DNA of 9,456 bases, taken from CAMCXT01 sp046302715. GTDB taxonomy: Bacteria > Bacteroidota > Bacteroidia > M30B66. Below the pieces are notes generated by a model, which saw only the letters and a list, made by a program, of their open reading frames with translations, was not told where the DNA came from and ran no database searches. The stretch is from the NCBI GenBank assembly GCA_046302715.1, contig JBKCHQ010000279.1, positions 1-9,456 on the forward strand, given 5' to 3'. The position numbers and the translations under genes were made by a program. This document shows, in pieces, positions 1 through 6,404 of the stretch (position 1 is the stretch's first letter; each line of letters begins with the position of its first letter).

Positions 1-104
1 CCCTAGCGCCACTAGACATTCAGCAGTTAAATGCGGGATATTACACGGTTGTGGTTGAAAGTACAGAAGAAATTCTATCAGCAAAACTTGGTGTCGTTAG
101 GTAA
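1..104 (+). CDS. C-terminal end of a type IX secretion (Por) sorted protein, 5' partial
   Basis: The frame that opens at base 3 reads 33 residues and stops at TAA 102-104. The tail contains LDIQQLNAGYYTVVV, followed by a polar stretch and a final AKLGVVR. This matches the last beta-strands of the type A T9SS C-terminal sorting domain: an 'L..L..G.Y.v.v' core, then a strand ending in a short basic or hydrophobic tail. In this family the domain directs export through the outer membrane and is removed at the cell surface. The body of the protein lies left of the window, so its function cannot be told. It converges on the minus-strand block, with 8 bases between this stop and the outer stop of the interrupted sensor gene. 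The family call rests on motif recognition over a short stretch. Confidence 0.7.
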   Translation, partial: LAPLDIQQLNAGYYTVVVESTEEILSAKLGVVR

Positions 105-112
105 TTGGGCCT

Positions 113-235
113 TTAGTCGTTATCTTCAGGCATCGGTTGGCCCCGATCTTTCATGCGCCGAACCAATTCCAGTTTAAAATCGTGCTCCGCCTTAATCATA
201 AGAGCCGCTTTTTTTGCACCAAAGTTTTTTGATAT
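113..235 (-). pseudogene. Read-through continuation of the Spy-like sensor frame, cut off by the TAA at 236-238
   Basis: After TAA 236-238 the same reading frame continues without interruption for 40 codons to a second TAA at 113-115. The residues include AKKAALMIKAEHDFKLELVR and a basic RMKDRG tail. This looks like the conserved last helix of the sensor family, where homologues read roughly 'KKvakl..AE.eFk.ell..lr'. Aligned to that pattern from memory, the stop codon falls exactly on an internal residue and no frame change is needed. Joined together, the two parts give 158 codon positions, matching the usual family length. The outer stop also fits neatly against the convergent gene ending at 104. 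A single base change from GAA, AAA or CAA would explain it. Sequencing error, a real nonsense allele and recoding cannot be told apart here. Confidence 0.6.
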
Positions 236-589
236 TTACTGAACAAGTTGTTTCTGAACATCCAGCATTTGTTGTTGGCGCTGAAAATCTTCATTAAACT
301 TGGCTTCAAGCTCTTTATCCGACCATTGATTTAAATTTTGATCAATAGCCTTTCGACTGATACGCTGTTCTTTTTTGAGTGCACTTATTTTAACATCATG
401 CTCATTATAGATAGGCCAAAACTTTTGAGCCTGATCGGATGTAAGGTCGAGTCGTTCTGTTAAAAATGCTACGCGCTCAGCACGTATGCGTTCCTTAATA
501 CGTTCACCCCTTTCGCCCTTTCTGCCAGGCTGGGCTGATAAAATACCCGTTACGAGCAGCGTAAATAAAATACTTCCTACAATTTTCAT
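236..589 (-). CDS. Spy/LTXXQ-like periplasmic 'sensor of ECF-type sigma factor', truncated by an in-frame stop
   Basis: From the ATG at 589 this encodes 117 residues. It begins with a clear signal peptide (MKIVGSILFTLLVTGILSAQ), then a strongly basic, arginine-rich stretch at about 21-40, and then a helical segment with ERLDLTSDQAQKFWPIYNEH. That segment is typical of the small exported Bacteroidota proteins annotated as sensors of ECF sigma factors and related to Spy/CpxP by the LTxxQ motif. The rest is charged helix that ends abruptly at TAA 236-238. An ATG at 637 would add 16 residues, but it overlaps the upstream gene and spoils the signal peptide, so I prefer 589. The gene lies 10 bases after the putative anti-sigma gene and is probably co-transcribed with it. 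The inferred role is periplasmic, sensing misfolding or metal/envelope stress and signalling to the anti-sigma factor. Family members are usually about 150-160 residues, so this product is short by roughly one helix. See the adjoining entry for 113-235. Confidence 0.75.
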   Translation of the reverse strand: MKIVGSILFTLLVTGILSAQPGRKGERGERIKERIRAERVAFLTERLDLTSDQAQKFWPIYNEHDVKISALKKEQRISRKAIDQNLNQWSDKELEAKFNEDFQRQQQMLDVQKQLVQ

Positions 590-599
590 ATGTATTTTT

Positions 600-1061
600 T
601 TAAAGTTCGAAGTATAGGTCAAGTTCATCAATATCATCCGTTAAAATCATTTCTTCAATTTCGGTGGCCACGGTATCGGATTGAGGCGCTGAATAAAGGG
701 CGGCAAGTTCTGTGTCGAACTGACCAATGAATTCCTCATCGTTAACATATTCAAGCACTCCTTCCTCTTCAAGTACATCTTCGTAGGTTTGCGCTTCAGT
801 AGCTATTTCAACACTTGCTATTTCTGTTTGCTTTGGAGCATTAAAAAAGAACAGAGTTGCACACAAACTAACTGTGACCAAGCATACGACTGCAGCCAAT
901 CGTGGAAACCATTCACGATAAAAAATACTTCGCTTTTCGTTTGGCAGCTGCTGAGCAATGCGAACCGAAAGATGATCGAAATATCCATCAGGTACGCTAA
1001 AAGGTGCAGCGGAATGATGCTCATTCAAAAAATCGTGCTCTTCGGGTTTCATTTCGGGCAT
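600..1061 (-). CDS. Putative membrane anti-sigma factor, single transmembrane segment
   Basis: The product has 153 residues. The N-terminal part (1-50) is cytoplasmic-looking and contains FSVPDGYFDHLSVRI at about 21-35. That 'VPdGYFd.L..RI' motif recurs in small Bacteroidota proteins encoded beside ECF sigma genes. One hydrophobic segment at about 53-73 follows basic residues, predicting N-in/C-out topology. The C-terminal 80 residues are markedly acidic, with clusters near 100-110 and 134-153, and would face the periplasm. I see no zinc-binding HxxxCxxC anti-sigma motif, so assignment rests on gene order: it follows the ECF sigma gene by 24 bases and precedes the Spy-like sensor by 10. The inferred role is to hold the sigma factor at the membrane until an envelope signal is sensed. 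An ATG three codons downstream (1052) is an alternative start. The anti-sigma function is likely but not proven by sequence. Confidence 0.65.
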   Translation of the reverse strand: MPEMKPEEHDFLNEHHSAAPFSVPDGYFDHLSVRIAQQLPNEKRSIFYREWFPRLAAVVCLVTVSLCATLFFFNAPKQTEIASVEIATEAQTYEDVLEEEGVLEYVNDEEFIGQFDTELAALYSAPQSDTVATEIEEMILTDDIDELDLYFEL

Positions 1062-1085
1062 AGGATTAAAATAAATGTAAATGGT

Positions 1086-1634
1086 TTAATGGTGTTTAAG
1101 ATATTCTTCAATTTTTTTTACGGCATGATGGTACGAAGCCTTTAAGGCACCTACTGATGTTCCTAGAATTTCAGACATATCTTCGTATTTCATCTGGTCG
1201 AAATATTTCATATTAAATACTAGGCGCTGCTTTTCGGGCAGACTTAGAATGGCACGCTGCAGTTTAAGCTGTAACGCATCACCATTGAAATAAGCGTCGC
1301 TTTCGAGTGCTTTTGAGAGGCTTGGTCCCACATCGCCAATGGGGATAAAAAAGCGCTTTTTCTTTTGATTGAGAAACGTTATACATTCATTGGTTGCTAT
1401 TCGGTAAAGCCAGGTATAGATTTTTGATTCTTCCCTGAATTTTGAAAGATGAGCATAGGCTTTTATAAAAACATTCTGCACCAAATCATCGGCATCGTCG
1501 TGCCTGATTACCATTTTGCGTATATGCCAGTAAATACGTTCTTGGTATTGCCTAACCAATAAGTTGAAGGCATAATGCCGTGTATTCTCTTGTGAGAATA
1601 GTTCTAAAAATTCCTTATCGCTGAATTCCTGCAT
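1086..1634 (-). CDS. RNA polymerase ECF-type sigma factor (sigma-70 family, RpoE-like)
   Basis: The product has 182 residues, typical for the ECF class, with only regions 2 and 4. Region 2 spans about 24-92. It includes the core-binding and -10-recognition helix with HDDADDLVQNVFIKAY (45-60) and the FREESKIYTWLYRIATNEC segment (67-84). Region 4 spans about 122-178, with LSLPEKQRLVFNMKYF followed by the helix-turn-helix YEDMSEILGTSVGALKASYH (150-169). A basic KKKR linker separates the two. The ATG at 1634 gives the expected N-terminus. Another ATG at 1641 is out of frame. The gene starts 28 bases after the transketolase C-subunit stop, so it may be read through from that operon. I saw no TAnnTTTG element in the gap. 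It heads a sigma / anti-sigma / sensor cassette and such systems are commonly autoregulated. The target promoters cannot be read from this window. Confidence 0.93.
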   Translation of the reverse strand: MQEFSDKEFLELFSQENTRHYAFNLLVRQYQERIYWHIRKMVIRHDDADDLVQNVFIKAYAHLSKFREESKIYTWLYRIATNECITFLNQKKKRFFIPIGDVGPSLSKALESDAYFNGDALQLKLQRAILSLPEKQRLVFNMKYFDQMKYEDMSEILGTSVGALKASYHHAVKKIEEYLKHH

Positions 1635-1662
1635 GCCTCATGGTTCAGCCCGGGAGATTGGA

Positions 1663-2619
1663 TTATTTTCGCTTCAGAACACGCAATGCTGCCTGTACGA
1701 TATGCGCCGTATCGAGGCCGTATTTCACCATCAACTCTTCGGGAGTTCCACTCTCTCCAAACGAATCGTTAACGGCAACATACTCCATCGGAGCAGGCAT
1801 TTTTCGTCCCAGCAGCTGAGCAATACTGTCGCCTAAACCGCCGTGGCGCTGATGTTCTTCGGCACTCACCACACACCTGGTTTTTTGTACCGATGTAATG
1901 ACCGCCTCTTCATCCAATGGTTTAATGGTATGAATATTTATAATTTCGGCATCAATTCCTTGCTCAAGTAAAATTTCAGCAGCCTTTAGAGCATGCCAAA
2001 CCAAATGACCTGTGGCAATAATACTTACAGCACTTCCTTCCTTTAATAAAACGGCTTTACCAATTTCAAACTTTTGATTTTCAGGAATAAAATTAGGCAC
2101 TTTGGGGCGGCCAAAACGCAGGTAAACCGGACCCTCATATTCGGCAATAGCCAAGGTTGCGGCCTTGGTTTGATTGAAATCGCAGGGATTTATCACCACC
2201 ATTCCGGGCAACATTTTCATAAGACCGATGTCCTCAAGGATTTGGTGCGTGGCGCCATCCTCTCCAAGGGTTAATCCGGCGTGCGAGGCGCATATTTTTA
2301 CGTTTTTGCCCGAATAAGCAATGCTTTGACGAATTTGATCGTACACGCGGCCCGTCGAAAAATTGGCAAATGTTCCGGTGAACGGGATATGCCCGCCTAT
2401 GGTTAAACCTGCTGCTATACCCATCATGTTGGCCTCCGCAATGCCTGTTTGAAAGAAACGATCAGGAAACTCCTTTTCGAAGGCATCCATTTTAAGCGAG
2501 CCTGTTAAATCGGCGCACAAGGCTACCACCTTAGGATTTTTTCTGCCCAGTTCAAGAAGTCCGGCGCCGAACCCCGAACGCGTATCCTGATGATTGAAAC
2601 AGGTAAATATTTCTGCCAT
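1663..2619 (-). CDS. Transketolase C-terminal subunit (pyrimidine-binding plus C-terminal domain)
   Basis: The product has 318 residues, the usual size of the separate C-terminal half of a split transketolase. The pyrimidine-binding domain (about 5-170) carries GIAEANMMGIAAGL, whose Glu62 should activate the thiamine diphosphate aminopyrimidine. It also carries SHAGLTLGEDGATHQ (112-126), which lines the active site. The C-terminal domain (about 185-315) follows the transketolase/DXS fold. With the N-terminal subunit encoded two genes upstream, it should transfer two-carbon ketol units between sugar phosphates in the non-oxidative pentose phosphate pathway. A start at 2619 gives MAEIFTCFNHQDTRSGFG, a normal N-terminus for this family. 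It follows the VWA gene by 10 bases and precedes the ECF sigma gene by 28. DXS-like or acetoin-dehydrogenase-like relatives are possible, but the split architecture and motifs fit transketolase best. Confidence 0.92.
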   Translation of the reverse strand: MAEIFTCFNHQDTRSGFGAGLLELGRKNPKVVALCADLTGSLKMDAFEKEFPDRFFQTGIAEANMMGIAAGLTIGGHIPFTGTFANFSTGRVYDQIRQSIAYSGKNVKICASHAGLTLGEDGATHQILEDIGLMKMLPGMVVINPCDFNQTKAATLAIAEYEGPVYLRFGRPKVPNFIPENQKFEIGKAVLLKEGSAVSIIATGHLVWHALKAAEILLEQGIDAEIINIHTIKPLDEEAVITSVQKTRCVVSAEEHQRHGGLGDSIAQLLGRKMPAPMEYVAVNDSFGESGTPEELMVKYGLDTAHIVQAALRVLKRK

Positions 2620-2629
2620 ATTATATGAA

Positions 2630-4000
2630 TTATCTAAGTTGAACTTTTTGCGATGCCCCCGGTGTTACAGTAAAATCAAGGACAGAGGTCATAAGCGTTT
2701 CTTTTACACTTTTGGCTCTAAACACCAGTTTGTATTTTCCAGGTTGCAGTCTTATAGTTTCCTGATTTAACCCTTCGGTTAAGGTACACACCCACTCTAC
2801 TTTTGATTTGTCTTCCTTAAAAATACTGGCAATACCTATCGTAGGCAGCATGAAATTAACGATGCCGGGTTCGTCAAACTTAACCGTTGTCGTTTGGCTT
2901 TGTCCTATTTGAACGTTTTTGACGTAGGTACGCGGCAGGGTAAGAATTTCCATATCGTATGCTCCTACAATTAACTTACGCTGTTCTCGAATGTCCATTG
3001 CCTCGAGTGTATTGGTTTCGCCAGCCTTTCTCAGAATGCATTTTATGTCGCGGGTAGCGTTAGTTTCGCCGGCCTGAACTTTTAGCAACCCTTGCGGTGC
3101 ATCAACGGCAATGGTGTTATGTTTTCCGGGTTCGAGTTTAATGTTCTTCTTTTCAACAGGAGGCAGTGTATGCACCACCAATTGATAATCAAGTGCGGCA
3201 TCGGGTCTTAATGTATCGGGCAAGCCTCGGTTATTAAAGGTATGTACCCAATGGTATTTGGGCATCCCTGTTTTTTGGTCGTACAAGGTCATAGCCACAT
3301 CGGTTTCGGTGGGTTTGCCATTTATATCAAGCAGATTGATCTGCGCAGTAGTGGCATTAAGTACCTGTGTAATAATAATATTTAACACCTGCGAAAACGA
3401 TTGTTCGGTAGAAGCATCGTAATAGTTACCCACACATTTAAAAGCATCAATAACCTCCACATCAAGTTTACCTACGCCCACGATAAAGGGTTTTAAGGAG
3501 ATGCCCTTGCTCTGTAATGCTGCTGAAAGCGCGCAGGGATCGCCGCCACATTCCTCTTTACCATCGGTAATTAGCAATACTACGTTTTTTGAGTTGCGGT
3601 CAGGAAAATCGGCTGCACACTGTTCTAAAGACAAGGCTATGGGAGTGGTGCCTCGAGCGCTTACCTTATCGAGTTTGGATCTGATGAGCCACGCGTTGCT
3701 TGCCGAAAAAGGCACTTCGAGTTTAGAATCGTCGCATTCTTGTGGTGGATAGCTTTTTTGATGTCCATAGCACCGAAGCGCCATTTGTAGGTTGGCCTGC
3801 TTATCAAGGCTGTCTACCATCTTACTTACCAAACGTTTGGCAATATTGAATTTTGATTCTGACTCAAACAGGCTGTTCATAGAGTTGGAACAGTCCAATA
3901 TGATAAGGATACGCGTGAGTTGCTTAGGTGAAGCCTGAGCCTGCAGGTTGATAAATGTCAACAACGCTATTATGCATAGTATGATACGCGGAGATTTCAA
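2630..4000 (-). CDS. Secreted von Willebrand factor A domain protein with three C-terminal beta repeats
   Basis: I place the start at TTG 4000, giving 456 residues with a near-ideal signal peptide: MKSPR, a hydrophobic core, then LQAQA before SPKQ. The frame is open up to an ATG at 4111, but that start overlaps the transketolase N gene by 74 bases and adds a long charged leader. GTG 4027 and ATG 4096 are other options. The VWA domain spans about 29-215 with an intact metal-ion-dependent adhesion site: DxSxS at 36-40 (DCSNS), Thr118/119 in RGTTP, and Asp146 in ITDGKEEC. Seven cysteines (37, 77, 89, 128, 151, 156, 189) suggest disulfides and an exported location. After it come about 240 residues of beta-rich sequence with three modules spaced 75-76 residues apart. 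No lipobox or T9SS tail is seen. The ligand is unknown. The gene sits between the two transketolase halves (37 and 10 base gaps), which points to co-transcription. Confidence 0.85.
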   Translation of the reverse strand: MKSPRIILCIIALLTFINLQAQASPKQLTRILIILDCSNSMNSLFESESKFNIAKRLVSKMVDSLDKQANLQMALRCYGHQKSYPPQECDDSKLEVPFSASNAWLIRSKLDKVSARGTTPIALSLEQCAADFPDRNSKNVVLLITDGKEECGGDPCALSAALQSKGISLKPFIVGVGKLDVEVIDAFKCVGNYYDASTEQSFSQVLNIIITQVLNATTAQINLLDINGKPTETDVAMTLYDQKTGMPKYHWVHTFNNRGLPDTLRPDAALDYQLVVHTLPPVEKKNIKLEPGKHNTIAVDAPQGLLKVQAGETNATRDIKCILRKAGETNTLEAMDIREQRKLIVGAYDMEILTLPRTYVKNVQIGQSQTTTVKFDEPGIVNFMLPTIGIASIFKEDKSKVEWVCTLTEGLNQETIRLQPGKYKLVFRAKSVKETLMTSVLDFTVTPGASQKVQLR

Positions 4001-4037
4001 TACTTTAAAACAGTTTTGATGTAGCACGTTTCGAATT

Positions 4038-4883
4038 TTAATAGTCGCCCAGCGTTTCGGCAAGCTGCGAAAGTCCGATTTGAAGCTGTTCGTCATTTGG
4101 AGCAACCCCATGCCATTTGTGGGTTCCCATCATAAAATCAACGCCCATTCCCATTTCGGTATTCATGAGCATAACGACCGGTTTGCCTTTTCCTGTATGT
4201 TCAACGGCATTTTTTAAACCCTCAAGCACCTCTTCCATTACATTTCCGTTCATGCTTAACACCTGCCATCCAAAGGCCGTCCATTTTTGATGCAAATCGC
4301 CCATGTTTAAAACATGATTGGTAGATCCGTCTATTTGCTGTCCATTAACATCAACGGTGGCAATAAGATTATCGATTTTTTTTGCAGCTGCATACATGGC
4401 GGCTTCCCAAATCTGGCCTTCCTGCAATTCGCCATCGCCGTGAAGGCTGTACACCAAGTGCTTATCGTTATTGAGCTTCTTACTTTGTGCTGCACCAATA
4501 GCTACAGATAGTCCCTGTCCAAGTGAGCCTGATGCAATACGTACACCGGGTAGACCTTCATGCGTGGTTGGATGGCCCTGAAGGCGAGAATTAAGCTTAC
4601 GAAAGGTATTTAACTCGTTTACCTCGAAATGTCCGCTACGTGCCAATACACTGTAATAAACGGGCGAGATATGTCCATTCGATAAAAAGAATACATCCTC
4701 ATGTAAACCATCCATGTTAAAAGGATTAGCAGTGCATCGAAGCTGATGAAAATACAGCGCCGTAAAAAAGTCGGCACAGCCTAAAGAACCACCGGGATGT
4801 CCTGAATTAACGGCATGCACCTGACGTAAAATATCGCGGCGCACCTGCGTTGCAATGTCTTTTAATTCCTGAATTGAAGCCAT
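4038..4883 (-). CDS. Transketolase N-terminal subunit (thiamine diphosphate-binding)
   Basis: The product has 281 residues from the ATG at 4883, the normal length for the separate N-terminal half. An ATG at 4898 would add five residues, but homologues usually begin close to the ELKDIATQVRRDI segment. It contains the active-site histidines in NSGHPGGSLG (His29) and SNGHISP (His71). It also has the thiamine diphosphate/Mg motif GDGELQEG (149-156) with Asn180 about 30 residues on, and THKWHG near 255-259. It pairs with the C-terminal subunit encoded at 2619-1663, and the complete cytoplasmic enzyme needs both. The two genes are separated by the secreted VWA gene, which is unusual because split transketolase genes normally adjoin. 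The flavoprotein gene upstream ends 65 bases before this start. No clear promoter element is visible in that gap. Confidence 0.93.
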   Translation of the reverse strand: MASIQELKDIATQVRRDILRQVHAVNSGHPGGSLGCADFFTALYFHQLRCTANPFNMDGLHEDVFFLSNGHISPVYYSVLARSGHFEVNELNTFRKLNSRLQGHPTTHEGLPGVRIASGSLGQGLSVAIGAAQSKKLNNDKHLVYSLHGDGELQEGQIWEAAMYAAAKKIDNLIATVDVNGQQIDGSTNHVLNMGDLHQKWTAFGWQVLSMNGNVMEEVLEGLKNAVEHTGKGKPVVMLMNTEMGMGVDFMMGTHKWHGVAPNDEQLQIGLSQLAETLGDY

Positions 4884-4948
4884 GTTGCGAATATACATGG
4901 CGTGTGCATAGCGAAGCAGGTTTGATGCGATGGATTTTCCCGAAGTTT

Positions 4949-6196
4949 TTAACGATTGTTAAGAACCTTAAATTTTGCTGCGATGTTTTTACCGGCAATC
5001 CAACCGCTGCTCCAGGCATGCTGAAAGTTAAATCCGCCCGTTATACCGTCCACATCTAAAACCTCGCCTGCAAAATACACATCGGTATTGCGTCGAAATG
5101 CGCCGGTTAATGGATCAATTTCTTCAAGAGCGACCCCACCCGCAGTTACAAATTCTTCTTTAAATAAAGTTTTACCTCTGATATGGTGTGGCTGTGCTGT
5201 GATAATTTCGGCCAGTTTGCGCAATTGACTGTCTTTGCAATCGTGCCATGAAGCATCCGCCGAAATAGCTGCCTCTATTAAAAAATGCTCCCACAAGCGC
5301 TGCGGTACACCATCAAAAATCTTCGTACGCACCTTTGATTTGGCTGCACCGTTTTTTTGCGCCAACAACCATTGGGCTACCTCTTCTTGCGTAAGGTCGG
5401 GCAACCAATTGATACGAATATCGAAATCGTAATTGAGGGCGGACAAATCTCTTGCCCCCCAAGCCGAGCAACGCAACACGGCTGGCCCGCTAAACCCCCA
5501 ATGACTCACCAGTAAGGGACCGTCTTCGTGGTGCTTTGTTTGTGCAATTTTAACCTTTGTCTGCGCAGAAACCCCCATAAGATGTTTCATGCGATGACTG
5601 TTTGCATTAAACGTAAATAAACTGGGAACCGATGGCACCAGCTGAAGATTTAAATTGCATAACCAATTGTAATCGTTCGCTTTGGGATAACCACCACTCG
5701 CCACTAAAACATAGCGAGCCGTAAATTCCTGTTCGTTTGACCATATCGCAAAACCACCCTCCGAGAGAGCTTGCAAACGGGTTATGGGTTGCGATTTACG
5801 AATATCGATATTTAGCTTATTGGCTTCATTTTGAAGACACAAAATAACTTCATCAGATGAATTGCTTGAGGGAAACATGCGACCGTCGGCTTCCGTCTTT
5901 AGTATAACTCCACGTTCAGCAAACCAGGTTTCCACATCCTGCGGACCAAATACATTTAATTGTCTAAATACAAATCGACTACCTCGCGGGTAATTTTGCG
6001 AAAACCGCTTAAGATTACGTTCGGCATTGGTAACATTGCATCTGCCTCCGCCCGAAACTTTTACTTTAGCCAATACTTTGTTGGATTTTTCGAAAATCAC
6101 TACCCGTAAGCCTACAGCTTCATTGGCGGCCGTAATTGCTCCCATAAAACCCGAGGCTCCAGCTCCGATAACAGCGAGATCGAAAGAAAATTCCAA
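4949..6196 (-). CDS. YhiN/HI0933-family FAD-dependent oxidoreductase (BaiN/aminoacetone-oxidase-like)
   Basis: The product has 415 residues, typical for the family. The N-terminal Rossmann motif GAGASG (11-16) is followed by the family signature SGGGRCNVTN (48-57) and an EADGRMFP stretch near 102-109. The C-terminal end carries VTAGGVALEEIDP, then GEVLDVDGITGGFNFQHAW, a well-conserved FAD-contacting segment. Members are flavoproteins of poorly defined role. One streptococcal relative was described as an aminoacetone oxidase, so the substrate here should be left open. The start is TTG at 6196. In-frame codons between it and the upstream stop include no ATG or GTG, and the Rossmann fold begins normally a few residues in. 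It is the first gene of the minus-strand run and is divergent from sucD. No exact TAnnTTTG element was found upstream of it on the minus strand. Confidence 0.88.
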   Translation of the reverse strand: MEFSFDLAVIGAGASGFMGAITAANEAVGLRVVIFEKSNKVLAKVKVSGGGRCNVTNAERNLKRFSQNYPRGSRFVFRQLNVFGPQDVETWFAERGVILKTEADGRMFPSSNSSDEVILCLQNEANKLNIDIRKSQPITRLQALSEGGFAIWSNEQEFTARYVLVASGGYPKANDYNWLCNLNLQLVPSVPSLFTFNANSHRMKHLMGVSAQTKVKIAQTKHHEDGPLLVSHWGFSGPAVLRCSAWGARDLSALNYDFDIRINWLPDLTQEEVAQWLLAQKNGAAKSKVRTKIFDGVPQRLWEHFLIEAAISADASWHDCKDSQLRKLAEIITAQPHHIRGKTLFKEEFVTAGGVALEEIDPLTGAFRRNTDVYFAGEVLDVDGITGGFNFQHAWSSGWIAGKNIAAKFKVLNNR

Positions 6197-6218
6197 AGAA
6201 TCTATGATTTTGAGGATT

Positions 6219-6226
6219 TAAATTTG
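6219..6226 (+). promoter_or_regulatory. Candidate Bacteroidota -7 element upstream of the orphan terminator
   Basis: TAAATTTG is an exact match to TAnnTTTG on the plus strand. No convincing TTG -33 element lies 17-23 bases upstream, and the upstream part would overlap the start of the divergent flavoprotein gene. If it is used, transcription would begin near 6232 and run into the terminator at 6289-6318. In AT-rich DNA a single 6-base match can be chance, so confidence is low. Confidence 0.25.
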
Positions 6227-6231
6227 CGGTA

Positions 6232-6318
6232 AATAAACAAATAATTAATTTAGCCCGTTTTCATTTTTTGTTTGTTTTTAGCTCCCCCACTCCTGTTCGT
6301 TATAACAGGAGTTTTTTT
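6232..6318 (+). ncRNA. Candidate short RNA or leader transcript ending in an intrinsic terminator
   Basis: This stretch of about 87 bases lies between an exact -7 promoter match and a strong plus-strand terminator, in a region where both flanking genes point outward. It has no ORF of meaningful length. Just before the terminator stem it contains the C-rich run CTCCCCCACTCC (6282-6293), partly inside the stem. Such a run could pair with G-rich ribosome-binding or coding sequence. I recognise no known RNA family. It is inferred from signals only. The alternative is a leader or attenuator ahead of sucD, although sucD has its own candidate promoter downstream of the terminator. Confidence 0.25.
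6289..6318 (+). terminator. Intrinsic (rho-independent) terminator in a divergent intergenic region
   Basis: There is a perfect 9-bp stem, ACTCCTGTT (6289-6297) with AACAGGAGT (6304-6312), and a 6-base loop CGTTAT. A run of T immediately follows to 6318. On the minus strand the stem is followed by a G-rich sequence and no T run, so it works in the plus direction only. No plus-strand gene lies upstream of it; the neighbour is the minus-strand flavoprotein gene. Confidence 0.8.
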
Positions 6319-6365
6319 ATGCATTAATTTTAACTACTTAGAGCAGGGATACACGTAATTTTTGT

Positions 6366-6373
6366 TAGGTTTG
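6366..6373 (+). promoter_or_regulatory. Likely -7 promoter element for sucD
   Basis: TAGGTTTG exactly matches TAnnTTTG and sits 31 bases before the sucD ATG, giving a predicted leader of roughly 25 bases. The -33 side is weak, with no clear TTG at the usual distance. It lies downstream of the terminator at 6289-6318, so sucD transcription would be insulated from whatever that terminator stops. Confidence 0.5.
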
Positions 6374-6404
6374 CAGCCGATTTTAAAATGTAATACATTA
6401 ACTA

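Noticed and set aside
590..637. Longer N-terminus for the Spy-like sensor from ATG 637
   Set aside because: It would overlap the end of the anti-sigma gene and place 16 polar residues before a clean signal peptide.
789..1145. 118-codon plus-strand frame across the anti-sigma and sigma genes
   Set aside because: It is antisense to two supported genes, its composition is odd (rich in Cys, Phe and Trp), and it has no family resemblance.
1639..1641. Upstream ATG for the ECF sigma gene
   Set aside because: It is seven bases from the chosen ATG and out of frame with the sigma coding sequence.
1647..1655. Palindromic CCCGGG near the sigma gene start as an operator
   Set aside because: The palindrome is too short and isolated to support a binding site.
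4888..4895. TATATTCG on the minus strand as a transketolase promoter
   Set aside because: It is one mismatch from TAnnTTTG, but transcription would start at or inside the preferred start codon (4883), so it cannot serve that gene.
4807..5059. Small frames on both strands around the flavoprotein/transketolase junction
   Set aside because: They overlap real coding sequence at both ends. The 65-base gap itself holds no plausible gene.
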